DNA of 64,000 bases from Micromonospora_H sonneratiae (GTDB taxonomy: Bacteria; Actinomycetota; Actinomycetes; Mycobacteriales; Micromonosporaceae): NCBI RefSeq assembly GCF_042679305.1, contig NZ_JBHTMP010000039.1:1-64000 (forward strand), written 5' to 3'. The notes under the pieces are model-generated. The model worked only from the letters and a program-made list of their open reading frames with translations, searched no databases and was not told where the DNA came from. Numbering within the stretch: position 1 is the stretch's first letter; every line of letters begins with the position of its first letter. The translations under genes and the position numbers were made by a program. Of this stretch, positions 39,261-47,964 are shown one piece after another.

Positions 39261-40202
39261 GTGCGTGAAGAGATCGCTGTTTTCAGTGGAAGTGCCCACC
39301 CGGAACTCGCGGCCGAGATCTGTGCCCAACTCGACGTCCCACTGCTGCCCGTACGCACCTCACGGTTCGCCAACGACTGTCTGGAAGTGCAGTTGCAGGC
39401 CAACTGCCGGGAGCGGGACGTCTTCCTGATCCAGCCGCTCGTGCCACCCGTACAGGAAAATTTGGTGGAACTGCTGCTGATGCTCGATGCCGCGCGGGGT
39501 GCGTCGGCGGCGCGTACGACGGTGGTCCTGCCGCACTACGCCTACGCCCGGTCGGACAAGAAGGACGCCCCGCGTATCTCCATCGGTGCCCGGCTGGTCG
39601 CCGACCTGCTGGTCTCGGCCGGCGCCGATCGGGTGCTGGCGATGACGCTGCACTCGCCGCAGGTGCACGGCTTCTTCAGCGTGCCGGTCGACCACCTGCA
39701 CGCGCTGCGCGAGTTGGCCAACTACTTCAAGCGGTACGACCTGACCGACACCGTGGTGGTCTCGCCCGACCTGGGCAACGCCAAGGAGGCGGCGGCCTTC
39801 GCCCGGATGCTCGGCACACCCGTGGCCGCCGGGGCGAAACAGCGGTTCAGTGACGACCGGGTGAAGATCAGCGCGGTGATCGGTGACGTGGTGGACCGGC
39901 ACGTCATCGTGCTCGACGACGAGATCGCCAAGGGCAGTACGGTCATCGAGCTGATGGACCACCTGCGGGACCAGAAGGTCCGCTCGATCCGGCTGGCCTG
40001 CACCCATGGCCTGTTCTCCAGCGACGCGCTCGACCGGCTCAGCCAGCAGGACGGGGTGTTGGAGATCGTCTGCACCAACACCGTCCCGATCCCGGCCGAG
40101 AAGCAGGTACCGAAGTTGAAGGTGCTCTCGGTGGCACCGGCGTTGGCGGAGGCGATGCGCCGGATCCACAACGGCGAATCGGTGAGTGCCCTGTTCGCCT
40201 AG
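39261..40202 (+). CDS. prs: ribose-phosphate pyrophosphokinase paralogue
   Basis: 313 residues from a GTG. Clear PRPP synthetase family sequence: FSGSAHPELAAEI, the catalytic region LPHYAYARSDKKDAPRIS, MTLHSPQVHGFF and VVSPDLGNAKEAAAFA. The PRPP-binding loop reads VIVLDDEIAKGSTVIEL instead of the usual DDxxxTGGT, so the loop is altered. This suggests a second, divergent PRPP synthetase. It may have different regulation (it lacks the typical allosteric region sequence) or a specialised role. Located beside purC. Confidence 0.85.
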   Translation: MREEIAVFSGSAHPELAAEICAQLDVPLLPVRTSRFANDCLEVQLQANCRERDVFLIQPLVPPVQENLVELLLMLDAARGASAARTTVVLPHYAYARSDKKDAPRISIGARLVADLLVSAGADRVLAMTLHSPQVHGFFSVPVDHLHALRELANYFKRYDLTDTVVVSPDLGNAKEAAAFARMLGTPVAAGAKQRFSDDRVKISAVIGDVVDRHVIVLDDEIAKGSTVIELMDHLRDQKVRSIRLACTHGLFSSDALDRLSQQDGVLEIVCTNTVPIPAEKQVPKLKVLSVAPALAEAMRRIHNGESVSALFA

Positions 40203-40261
40203 CGTCCAACGCCAGCGCCGACGAAGAGGACGACGACGGCGGTCGGGAGCCGGAGCGGCGA

Positions 40262-40708
40262 CTAGCCGGTCGGGTCACCGACCGCCGTACTGATCTGGAT
40301 GGTGGTGCCCGTCGCGTCGGTGTTCACCACCATGTCGTCGCTGAGCTGTCGGGCCAACCACAGCCCGCGTCCACCGGTGGTGTTCGGCGGCGGGCGGTCC
40401 CGGTCGCCGAGCTGACTGGCCGCGATGCCGCCACCGCTGTCCGACACCTCACACCGTACGGTGTGGTCCTCCCGCCACAGCCGCAGCCAGCCCTGGCCGC
40501 CGCCGTGCCGTACGGCGTTCGTGATCAGCTCGTTGACGGCCAGCACGAAGTCCTCGAGGCGCTGGCCGGCCAGCCCGGACGCCTCGGCGTAGGCTGCGAC
40601 GGCATGGCGGAGCCCGGTGACCCGGCCCCGATCGAATGCCTCGGCGATGAGGAGAGGAAGGCCGCTCGGCGCGACTGTGCGCGGCGCGTAGGGTTCTGTT
40701 TCGGCCAT
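40262..40708 (-). CDS. RsbW-like ATP-binding protein (HATPase_c_2)
   Basis: 148 residues, single GHKL ATPase domain: N-box LAVNELITNAVRHGGG (about 57-72), G1-like VSDSGGGIA (about 88-96) and G2 TGGRGLWLARQL (about 110-121). No sensor or dimerisation domain, as in anti-sigma factor kinases and actinomycete regulatory ATPases. Its partner (anti-anti-sigma factor or sigma factor) is not in the window. Divergent from the histidine kinase; the 145-nt intergenic region contains an inverted repeat. Confidence 0.88.
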   Translation of the reverse strand: MAETEPYAPRTVAPSGLPLLIAEAFDRGRVTGLRHAVAAYAEASGLAGQRLEDFVLAVNELITNAVRHGGGQGWLRLWREDHTVRCEVSDSGGGIAASQLGDRDRPPPNTTGGRGLWLARQLSDDMVVNTDATGTTIQISTAVGDPTG

Positions 40709-40815
40709 GGGCAGCGTCCCGCCGTCGATAGTCGAGTGCTTTAGCGGCTTTTTAACCCTACGTCAAGGTATGCGGCTGTGCACTTCAGCCGAGCAGGGAA
40801 GTCGGCACCCGGTGA

Positions 40816-40832
40816 GGATCATCGGATGATCC
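40816..40832. promoter_or_regulatory. inverted repeat GGATCAT-N3-ATGATCC
   Basis: Perfect 7-bp arms in the divergent region, 22 bp before the histidine-kinase ATG. Candidate operator, or simply a small hairpin at the 5' end of the message. Confidence 0.4.
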
Positions 40833-40853
40833 GGAGTGTGGCATGGTCTGGCA

Positions 40854-42062
40854 ATGCCGTCCTCTCCCGGCAGCCTTCAGGTGCCACTGTGGCGATCCAT
40901 CGCCGTCTTCCGGTTCGCCTCACTGGCGTACGTCCTCGTGCTGGTCGTGCGCAACGCACGCGACTACGCACATCCGGTCGCGGCCGTACCGGCGCTGCTG
41001 GTCATGACCGGGTGGACGATCTTCACGGCGTATGCGTACGCCCGGCCGGCCTGGCGTCGATGGCCGCTGCTGGCCGCCGATCTGGCGGTCGTCATGGCGG
41101 TCCTGCTGACCACCCCCTGGGTGGTCGGACAGTCGGCCCTGGCCGCAGGCGTGCCGACCCTGCCGGTGGCCTGGTTGGCCGGTCCGGTGCTGACCTGGGC
41201 GGTCTCCGGAGGTCGGCGCAGAGGCGTGGCGGCTGCGCTGATCATCGGTGCCGCGGACCTGACCGTACGGGAGCAGGTGAGCCAGTCGACCCTCACCGGC
41301 GGAATGCTGATGCTGCTGGCCGGGGTCGCCGTCGGACATGTCGCCCGGCTGGCCGTGATCGCCGAGGAGCGACTGCAACGCGCGGTCGAACTTGCCGCCG
41401 CGACCCGTGAGCGGGAACGGCTGGCCCGGGACATCCACGACTCGGTGTTGCAGGTACTGGCCCTGGTGCAGCGGCGGGGTGCCCACCTGGACGGCGAGGC
41501 GGGGGAGTTGGCCCGGCTGGCCGGACAGCAGGAGGCGGCGCTGCGGTCACTGATCGCCACCCGGGCACCCGACGGCGACGACGACGTTGACGGCGTCGAC
41601 GGGCCATCGGACGGGGAGGAGGCAGATCTGCGTACGGTGCTCGGCGCGTACGCCTCGCCGACGGTCTCGATCGCCAGCCCGGCGACTCCGGTACGCCTTC
41701 CGGCCGGTGTCGCCCGGGAGATCAGAGCGGCGACCGGGGCGGCGCTGGACAACGCCGAGCGGCATGGTGGTGGCCGGGCGTGGGTGCTGGTCGAGGAGGA
41801 GACCGACCTGGTCGTCATCTCCGTACGCGACGACGGGCCGGGCATCCCGGCGGGCCGGCTGGCCGAGGCTGCCGACCAGGGGCGGCTGGGGGTGGCCCAG
41901 TCCATCCAGGGCCGGATGGCCACGCTGGGCGGTTCAGCCCAGATCATCTCCGCCCCGGGGCAGGGCACCGAGGTCGAGTTGCGCCTACCGAGACCGGCTC
42001 GCGACCACCGGCGGTCGGTGCCACGGCAGGCGTGGCGGAGGTCCGGCCCGAGCATCCCGTAG
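40854..42062 (+). CDS. membrane sensor histidine kinase (MacS/NarX-like)
   Basis: 402 residues from the ATG at 40854. Four or five transmembrane helices (about 15-165) with very short loops, so sensing is probably within the membrane. The HisKA_3-type dimerisation helix carries His195 in RLARDIHDSVLQVL; the catalytic domain has the N-box AATGAALDNAERHGGG and G-boxes VRDDGPGIPAGRL and GLGVAQSIQGRMATLGG-like residues. This type pairs with NarL-type response regulators; one lies 1.1 kb downstream, with an NsrR-type gene and a MITE in between. No strong ribosome binding site at the start. Confidence 0.88.
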   Translation: MPSSPGSLQVPLWRSIAVFRFASLAYVLVLVVRNARDYAHPVAAVPALLVMTGWTIFTAYAYARPAWRRWPLLAADLAVVMAVLLTTPWVVGQSALAAGVPTLPVAWLAGPVLTWAVSGGRRRGVAAALIIGAADLTVREQVSQSTLTGGMLMLLAGVAVGHVARLAVIAEERLQRAVELAAATRERERLARDIHDSVLQVLALVQRRGAHLDGEAGELARLAGQQEAALRSLIATRAPDGDDDVDGVDGPSDGEEADLRTVLGAYASPTVSIASPATPVRLPAGVAREIRAATGAALDNAERHGGGRAWVLVEEETDLVVISVRDDGPGIPAGRLAEAADQGRLGVAQSIQGRMATLGGSAQIISAPGQGTEVELRLPRPARDHRRSVPRQAWRRSGPSIP

Positions 42063-42161
42063 GGTCGGCCGATCAGACGGACCGGGCGGTACCGGTTCGG
42101 CCATTCACTGCGGGTTCTCGATGGCTAGCTGGTTGTAAGCGGCTTGGCTATCGTCTGCACC

Positions 42162-42596
42162 GTGAAAATCAACCGGTCCACCGACATCGCGCTACGGATC
42201 GCGATGCTCGTTGCGGTGCGGAACGACCGGATGACCGTGGAGGAACTCGCCACCGAACTGGCGGTGCCCCGCAACCACATCGCCAAGATCGTCCAGCGTC
42301 TGCAACGGACGAACGTGCTGGTGACGACGCGGGGTCGGGCCGGTGGGGTGGAGTTGGAGGCTGACGCGCGGCACGTCACAGTCGGCTATGTCGTCCGCGC
42401 CTTCGAGGGCGAGGGCGAGGTCGTCGACTGTGCGACGCCACCGTGTCCACTGCGCCACGGCTGCCGGCTCCGTTCAGTCCTGCATCGTGCGCAACAGGCG
42501 TTCCTCGCCACCCTCGACGATGTGCCGCTCGACGAGCTGATCGCAGCACCGACCGGTCCGATACTGCTCGGGCTGACGGCACCGTCGAGGAGCTGA
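42162..42596 (+). CDS. Rrf2-family NsrR-like Fe-S regulator
   Basis: 144 residues from the GTG at 42162, giving the family-typical MKINRSTDIALR opening. wHTH at about 25-65 (PRNHIAKIVQRLQRTNVL, TTRGRAGGV). Three cysteines, C90, C95 and C101 (VVDCATPPCPLRHGC), form the NsrR/IscR cluster site, so it probably senses nitric oxide or oxygen through an Fe-S cluster. No Shine-Dalgarno is present, but TATCGT (42149-42154) sits 7 nt before the GTG, so the transcript may be leaderless. No hmp-like target gene is adjacent. Confidence 0.87.
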   Translation: MKINRSTDIALRIAMLVAVRNDRMTVEELATELAVPRNHIAKIVQRLQRTNVLVTTRGRAGGVELEADARHVTVGYVVRAFEGEGEVVDCATPPCPLRHGCRLRSVLHRAQQAFLATLDDVPLDELIAAPTGPILLGLTAPSRS

Positions 42597-42715
42597 GCCC
42601 AGGTGCCGGCACCTGCGCCGCCCGGTCGGTGGCCCGTGGTCGGCTGCCCGCTCGGTCTCCGGTCCGGTCTCCGGTCCGGTGGCCAGGTCGGCACGTGTCA
42701 GACCGTGGACGGTCG

Positions 42716-43184
42716 CCTAGCCGAGTAGTTCCGAAGTCAGAGGTCGATGTTCGGGCATGGGGAGGGTGTCCAGGATCGTGTTGTGATGCAGAACCTGGAC
42801 GTGGCCGTCGACGGCCACTGGCCGGGTTTCGTGACTACTGGTCGGGTGTCGCGTAACTGTTGTTGTTTCCGCCGCCGATGCCGGGGGCGAGGAGGTCTGC
42901 TGGCTGTCGAGCTGGGCGCACAGGCGGGGCAAGCCGTTGCGCCATCGGTGGTCAGGATTCACACGAGGCGGCCGACCGCTACGGGGTCGACACCGGGGTC
43001 GGCTGCTGGTATCGGCGTGCGTCGTCTCGGGAGGTTCCTTGTCCAGGGGCGATGTCCGTCCGCGAAAGCGCCCGCCAGGTGCCGGGGCAGAGAGGTGGGA
43101 GCGTAGACGAGGCAGCTCGACAGGCTCTACGGCGGCCTCCCCTGACCGCCGGGACCGGCCAGATTTCGGAACTACTCGTCTAGG
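42716..43184. mobile_element. MITE-like element with 23-bp terminal inverted repeats
   Basis: Left end 42716-42738 and the reverse complement of 43162-43184 match at 21 of 23 positions (shared core CGAGTAGTTCCGAA, outer end CCTAG). The 469-bp interior has no intact ORF with transposase features. It lies between the NsrR-like gene and the response regulator, ending at the regulator's first GTG. No target-site duplication was obvious, so age or mechanism is unclear. Confidence 0.6.
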
Positions 43185-43193
43185 GTGGGCGGC

Positions 43194-43862
43194 GTGACTG
43201 GAGATGGCGAGGCGCAGATCCGGGTGATGGTGGTCGACGACCATCCGATGTGGCGGGAGGGCGTGGCCCGCGACCTGACCGAGGCCGGCCACCACGTCGT
43301 CGCCACGACGGGCGAAGGTCGGCAGGCCGTCCGTATCGCCGGTGCGGTCCGGCCGGATGTGGTCGTACTCGACCTGCAGTTGCCGGACATCTCCGGGGTG
43401 GAGGTGATCCGCAGCCTGCGCGAAGCGGTGCCGGACGTACGGGTGCTGATGCTCTCGGCCAGCGGCGAACAGCAGAGCGTGCTCGACGCGGTGAAGGCGG
43501 GGGCGACCGGTTACCTGGTCAAGTCCGCCGGACCGCAGGAATTTCTCGACGCTGTCCGGCGCACCGCCAGTGGGGAGACGGTCTTCACGCCGGGACTGGC
43601 CGGCTTGGTGCTGGGGGAGTACCGCCGGCTGGCCACGACCCCGCCCGCCGGGACGGAGGACGGCACGCCCCGGCTCACCGACCGGGAGACGGAGGTGCTG
43701 CGGCTGGTGGCCAAGGGCCTGTCCTACAAGCAGATCGCCGAGCGCCTCAGCCTGTCCCACCGGACGGTGCAGAACCACGTCCAGAACACGTTGGGGAAGC
43801 TACAACTGCACAACCGGGTGGAGTTGACCCGCTATGCCATCGCCCAGGGGCTGGACGACTGA
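43194..43862 (+). CDS. NarL/FixJ-type response regulator
   Basis: 222 residues from the GTG at 43194 (an in-frame GTG at 43185 is an alternative). Receiver domain: acidic pair DD15-16, phosphoacceptor D60 in VVVLDLQLPD, and the conserved Lys in YLVKSAG near 112. C-terminal LuxR HTH: LTDRETEVLRLVAKGLSYKQ and SHRTVQNHVQNTLGKL. Probable partner of the histidine kinase at 40854-42062. Its upstream region is formed by the MITE-like element, so its promoter must lie inside that element or run through it. Confidence 0.92.
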   Translation: MTGDGEAQIRVMVVDDHPMWREGVARDLTEAGHHVVATTGEGRQAVRIAGAVRPDVVVLDLQLPDISGVEVIRSLREAVPDVRVLMLSASGEQQSVLDAVKAGATGYLVKSAGPQEFLDAVRRTASGETVFTPGLAGLVLGEYRRLATTPPAGTEDGTPRLTDRETEVLRLVAKGLSYKQIAERLSLSHRTVQNHVQNTLGKLQLHNRVELTRYAIAQGLDD

Positions 43863-43895
43863 TCCGGCTCGGTCCGGGGCGATGCGGTTGCTTCG

Positions 43896-43973
43896 GAGCG
43901 ATGCGGTAGATCCGGGGTGATGCGGACAGGCCCAGAGCGATGCGGTTGATCCGGGGTGATGCGGACCGGTCCG
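43896..43973 (+). repeat. 39-bp tandem direct repeat
   Basis: Two copies start at 43896 and 43935, sharing GAGCGATGCGGT and GATCCGGGGTGATGCGGAC. Located between the convergent response regulator and DUF5709 genes. Confidence 0.7.
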
Positions 43974-43985
43974 GAAGGAGTCGGC

Positions 43986-44549
43986 TCAGTCCGGTGGCGG
44001 AGTTTCATGGACCGCCAGCTCCTCGGCTGACTGGCCGCCGCCGGCGACCCCGGCATCGAACCCCACCGCGTCGCTTTCCACGTCCGGGCCGATGCCCTCG
44101 TCGGGCTCGGTCAACCGGCCCACCGGGGCGCCGAGCGAACCGGAGAGATTGCCGTAGTCGTAGAGCGACACCGGAGAGTTGGGGTCCGAGGTCGGCCCCG
44201 GGTCCATGACGTCCGCGTCCAGTTGTGCCTCGGCGGCTGCCTCGTCGCTGTCGGCCTCGCCGCTCAGCCGGGCATCGGCCGACGCCGACAACGGATCGTC
44301 GACCGGACGGTCCCACTGCTCCCGCGCGACCTTGTAGTCGAGCGACTCGCCCGCCCGCTGCTCCTCGGCGGTGTTGCCGAACCGGTCGACGGCCACCGGC
44401 CGGTCGGCGGGCAACGCGGCCGGCTCCAGGCCGTCGGCCTCCCGGCCGGTGTCGACATCGTCGTTGGCCGTGGAATCGTCATCGGCGGTGTCTGGCAGCC
44501 CTTCGGCCTCCGGGTCGGACACGGGCGTCAGGTACTGGTCATCGCGCAT
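43986..44549 (-). CDS. DUF5709 acidic protein
   Basis: 187 residues, very acidic, with low-complexity Asp/Glu/Ala runs. The C-terminal part shows the DUF5709 pattern GRLTEPDEGIGPDVESDAVG and SAEELAVHE. Likely intrinsically disordered and cytoplasmic; actinobacteria-specific, function unknown. Convergent with the response regulator. Confidence 0.82.
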   Translation of the reverse strand: MRDDQYLTPVSDPEAEGLPDTADDDSTANDDVDTGREADGLEPAALPADRPVAVDRFGNTAEEQRAGESLDYKVAREQWDRPVDDPLSASADARLSGEADSDEAAAEAQLDADVMDPGPTSDPNSPVSLYDYGNLSGSLGAPVGRLTEPDEGIGPDVESDAVGFDAGVAGGGQSAEELAVHETPPPD

Positions 44550-44753
44550 GTCAACGCACTACCCCGCTGTCTGCGACTGTAACCGGGTACGCCGCTGGCG
44601 TCGCCCGCGCGGGCCGCACCGGGTTGCCTGTGTGGCCCCGGGCCGGGTGTGCCTGTGTGGCCCCGGATCGACTTGACAGGTTTCGGCTCGGGGCAGGCCG
44701 GTTAAATGGGAGCCTCTGATCGGAAGCCCCTTGCTCCGATGGAGGTGTCGAGA

Positions 44754-45938
44754 ATGCGCGTTGGCCTAGTCTGCGCGCACGCCAGTCCACCGGGCCCACA
44801 TGGGCCGGTGGTCGGAACCCATCAGCACATCGCCCGGGTGGCGGCCGAACTGACCATTCGGGGACACGACGTACATGTCTACGAGCGGCGGGACGACCCG
44901 GATCTCCCGGCGACATCGGACATCGCAGGCTATCGGGTCGTACGGGTGCCGGTGGGGCCGTCCACCCGTACCCCGACCGCCGACCTCGTCCCGTATGTGC
45001 CCGAGTTCGGGCAGTGGCTCACCGACCGGTGGGCCGGTGACTGGACGCCGGATGTGGTGCACGGCCACTTCTGGGTCGGTGGCCTCGCTGCGGCCACCGC
45101 CGTACGACAGACGACCATCCCGGTGGTGCAGACCTTCCACTCACTCGGTGTCGAGCAACTGCGCCATCTCGGTCGTGCCTACGCCGGGCCGGGGGAACGC
45201 ATACCGCTGGAACGCGCGCTGAGTCGCGCGGTCGACCTGGCGGTTGCCCAGTCCACCGACGAGGTGGACGAGTTGACCCGGATGGGACTGCAACGGGCGG
45301 CGGTGGCCGTGGTGCCCGCCGGGGTCGATACCGCCCGCTTCAACCCGGACGGGGAGGCGGAGCCCCGGGACCATCAGGCCCGGATCCTGTCCGTCGGCGG
45401 ACTGACGGCCGGGCATGGACAGGACGATCTGATCCAGGCGATGCGGCTGGTCAGTGACGCGGAGCTGATCATCGTGGGTGGCCCGGCGGCCGGGGAGTTG
45501 GCCAACGACCCGGATGCCCGGCGGCTGCGTGACCTTGCCGCCCGCTGCGGGGTGGCCGACCAGGTGCGGCTGGTCGGGGCGGTGCCGCACGAACAGACGC
45601 CGGCCTGGTACAGGTCAGCCGACGTGGTGGTGTGTTCCCCACGCTACGCCTCCGCCGGTCGGGTACCGCTGGAGGCGATGGCCTGCGGCGTCCCGGTGGT
45701 CGGGTACGCCCTGGGCGGCGTCGCGGACACCGTGGTGGACGAGGTGACGGGCCGGCTGGTGCCACCCGGCGACGTACGGAGCCTGGGCGTGACCCTGCGC
45801 CGGTTGCTCAGCGACGACGCGGAGCGGTTCGCCTTCGGCCACGCCGCCGTGGACCGGGTACGGTGCAGCTACACCTGGGATCGGGCCGCCGGCACGCTGG
45901 AACGGCTCTATGAACGGGTGGTGAGTCACCGCCGCTGA
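44754..45938 (+). CDS. GT4-type glycosyltransferase (GT-B fold)
   Basis: 394 residues from the ATG at 44754 with GGAGGTG 6 nt upstream. GT-B layout: acceptor domain beginning RVGLVCAHASPPGPHGPVVG with DVVHGHFWVGGL, then donor domain with the EX7E-like segment RVPLEAMACGVPVVGYALGG (about 300-319). It transfers a sugar from an NDP-sugar or polyprenol donor, probably on the cytoplasmic side. No linked cluster indicates the product. Convergent with the DMT transporter gene. Confidence 0.9.
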   Translation: MRVGLVCAHASPPGPHGPVVGTHQHIARVAAELTIRGHDVHVYERRDDPDLPATSDIAGYRVVRVPVGPSTRTPTADLVPYVPEFGQWLTDRWAGDWTPDVVHGHFWVGGLAAATAVRQTTIPVVQTFHSLGVEQLRHLGRAYAGPGERIPLERALSRAVDLAVAQSTDEVDELTRMGLQRAAVAVVPAGVDTARFNPDGEAEPRDHQARILSVGGLTAGHGQDDLIQAMRLVSDAELIIVGGPAAGELANDPDARRLRDLAARCGVADQVRLVGAVPHEQTPAWYRSADVVVCSPRYASAGRVPLEAMACGVPVVGYALGGVADTVVDEVTGRLVPPGDVRSLGVTLRRLLSDDAERFAFGHAAVDRVRCSYTWDRAAGTLERLYERVVSHRR

Positions 45939-45983
45939 CGGACGTCGTGGTCGCCCCGGCCTTGTCGCGGCTGGCCCGCAGGC

Positions 45984-46940
45984 TCAGTGGCTCCGGGCGT
46001 CCCCACTGGCGGAGAGGTCTCGGGTCAGCCGGGGGTTGACCGCCGGGGCCGGTAGGGCAGCCGGTGGATCCGGCAGCCGGTTGCATTTTCCGCTCGGTGT
46101 CACCTCGTGGTGATGCTGTGGCTCGGCGTATCTGGTCAGGCCGATCACGGCAGCCAGGGTGACCAGGAAGCCGGTCGCGGCCAACCACTCCCGTCCCGGC
46201 CAGATCTTGTCGTCGAGCAGCAACAGGCCGACGATCGCGGCGGGAACGGCACCGGCGGCGTCCATCGCCGCCACCGCCGCGGTGGTGGATCCGCGTTGCA
46301 TGGCCAGCCCGAGCAGTAACTGGCCGACGATCGAGTGGGCGATGAGCAGATAGAGCAGCGGGTCGCGCAGGAACATGTCGAAGCTCTGTGCCGACGCCAG
46401 CGGTCGGGCGGCCACCGCAGCGGCGGAGAAGGCAAGTCCGGCCAGTGAGCCGAGGGCCACCGAACCGGGGGCGCCGTGCAGACGTACGGCGAAGAAGCCG
46501 AGTCCGCTGATGACCGCCAGCGCCACCACGAGTGCGACCAGGCCGGCCGTACCGAGTTGTCGGGACGGTGCCGGCTGGGCGGACAGGATCAGCGCGCTGA
46601 TTCCGGCGAAGAGCAGGATCAGCAGGGCGATCTCGGCAGCGGGCAACCGCCACTTGAGCACCAGCACCCCGAGTAGCGCGGTCACCCCCAGGCCAGCTGC
46701 CACGCTCGCCTGGACCAGGAACAGCGGTAGGTCGCGCCGGGCCAGGAAGGCCAGCACGAAGCCGAGCACCTGGCAGACCAGCCCCACCAGGTAGGTGCGG
46801 TGGCAGGCCAGTCTCAGTAACAGCCCGGGGTCGAACGAGTGGTGCATCGTGGTCCGGGCCGCCGCGACCGACTGGAGCATGTTGGCAACGCCATAGGCGA
46901 TGATCATCATCGCCAGAAACCACCAGCCGGAGGACGCCAC
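45984..46940 (-). CDS. EamA/DMT-type membrane transporter
   Basis: 318 residues from a GTG, about nine or ten transmembrane helices (WWFLAMMIIAYGVANML, LVGLVCQVLGFVLAFLA, IALLILLFAGISALIL and others), then a ~45-residue polar cytoplasmic tail with a His run (EPQHHHEVTPSGK). The fold fits the drug/metabolite transporter superfamily. Substrate unknown. Its 5' end is 43 nt from the stop of hisN on the same strand, so hisN and this gene may share a transcript. Confidence 0.8.
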   Translation of the reverse strand: MASSGWWFLAMMIIAYGVANMLQSVAAARTTMHHSFDPGLLLRLACHRTYLVGLVCQVLGFVLAFLARRDLPLFLVQASVAAGLGVTALLGVLVLKWRLPAAEIALLILLFAGISALILSAQPAPSRQLGTAGLVALVVALAVISGLGFFAVRLHGAPGSVALGSLAGLAFSAAAVAARPLASAQSFDMFLRDPLLYLLIAHSIVGQLLLGLAMQRGSTTAAVAAMDAAGAVPAAIVGLLLLDDKIWPGREWLAATGFLVTLAAVIGLTRYAEPQHHHEVTPSGKCNRLPDPPAALPAPAVNPRLTRDLSASGDARSH

Positions 46941-46983
46941 CTGGCGAGGATAGAGGGTGCCCGGGCAGAGCGCGCGCGGCAGG

Positions 46984-47823
46984 CTAACGCAGTCGGCCGA
47001 GCAACTCGCCGTGGAGGTGACCGTTGGTGGCCAGTGCGCTACCCCCGCCGGGGCCGGGTCGCCCGGACAGGTCGCTGATCGTGCCGCCCGCCTCCGTGAC
47101 GATGGGTACCAGCGCCGCCAGGTCCCACAGGGACAACTCCGGCTCGGTCATCGCGTCGACCGCGCCCTCGGCCACCAGCATGTAGCCGTAGAAGTCGCCG
47201 TACGCGCGGTTGCGCCAGGCGGCACGCATGATGTCGAGCATGGCCGGAAGGCGGCCGGTGGCGTCCCAGCCGTCCAGGGACGAGTAACAGAAGCTGGCGT
47301 CGGCGAGCTTGCGTACCCCGGACACCCGGATCGGAGTGGCGGAGCTGGGGTGCCGCCCGGCGTACGCTCCGTGGCCGGTGGCTGCCCACCAGCGGCGGCC
47401 GAGCGCCGGCGCGGAGACCAGCCCGACGACCGGGTGGCCATCCTCCAGCAGCGCGATCAGCGTCGCCCAGATCGGTACGCCCCGGATGAAGTTCTTCGTG
47501 CCGTCGATCGGATCGATCACCCACTGCCGGTTGACGTGGCGGTTGGGTGTTTCGGTCGACGGCTCGCCGCCGTCCGGGGCGGCTGCCCCGGCGATTGCCG
47601 GCTCGGTGCCGAACTCCTCGCCGAGCACGCTGTCGCGGGGGCGGGCCCGGGACAGCGTGGCCCGGATCGCCCGTTCCACCGCAGTGTCGGCGTCGGAGAC
47701 CGGGGTCAGGTCTGGTTTCGACTCCACCGCCAGGTCGATGGCCCGGAACCTGGCCATCGAGATGGAGTCGGCGGTGTCGGCCAACACGTGGGCGAGGGCC
47801 AGGTCATCGGCATAGCGGGCCAT
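46984..47823 (-). CDS. hisN: histidinol-phosphatase, inositol monophosphatase family
   Basis: 279 residues from the ATG at 47823. Metal-binding motifs: GEEFGTE (about 69-75), WVIDPIDGTKNF (about 101-112) and LSLWDLAALVPIVTEAGG (about 230-247), matching actinobacterial HisN (mycobacterial Rv3137 type). Dephosphorylates L-histidinol phosphate in histidine synthesis; activity on inositol phosphates cannot be excluded. A ~20-residue Pro/Gly/Ala-rich insert (about 76-97) interrupts the usual spacing between the first two motifs. Confidence 0.88.
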   Translation of the reverse strand: MARYADDLALAHVLADTADSISMARFRAIDLAVESKPDLTPVSDADTAVERAIRATLSRARPRDSVLGEEFGTEPAIAGAAAPDGGEPSTETPNRHVNRQWVIDPIDGTKNFIRGVPIWATLIALLEDGHPVVGLVSAPALGRRWWAATGHGAYAGRHPSSATPIRVSGVRKLADASFCYSSLDGWDATGRLPAMLDIMRAAWRNRAYGDFYGYMLVAEGAVDAMTEPELSLWDLAALVPIVTEAGGTISDLSGRPGPGGGSALATNGHLHGELLGRLR

Positions 47824-47855
47824 GGCCGGAAAGGTATCTGATCCGCCAGGATCGG

Positions 47856-47916
47856 CGTGATCAGGGACCAACTCGCGCGTGTCCCCGGCGTGTCCGACGC
47901 AGGTTCCCTGATCACG
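47856..47916. terminator. hairpin with GATCA core between rsgA and hisN
   Basis: CGTGATCAGGGA (47856-47867) pairs perfectly with 47905-47916; CC/GG adds to the stem past a bulge. Read on the minus strand it follows rsgA. Confidence 0.6.
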
Positions 47917-47964
47917 CGGACCTTCGTCGGAACGATCCGGGCGCTGGTCCGATCGCCGGCAGCG

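Noticed and set aside
42747..43106. 119-codon plus-strand ORF inside the MITE-like element
   Set aside because: No ribosome binding site, Arg/Cys-rich random-looking product, and it lies wholly inside the terminal repeats without transposase features.
42717..43778. 353-codon minus-strand ORF spanning the MITE-like region and the response regulator
   Set aside because: Its first half is antisense to the receiver domain, it has no transposase motif, and it begins and ends without a ribosome binding site.
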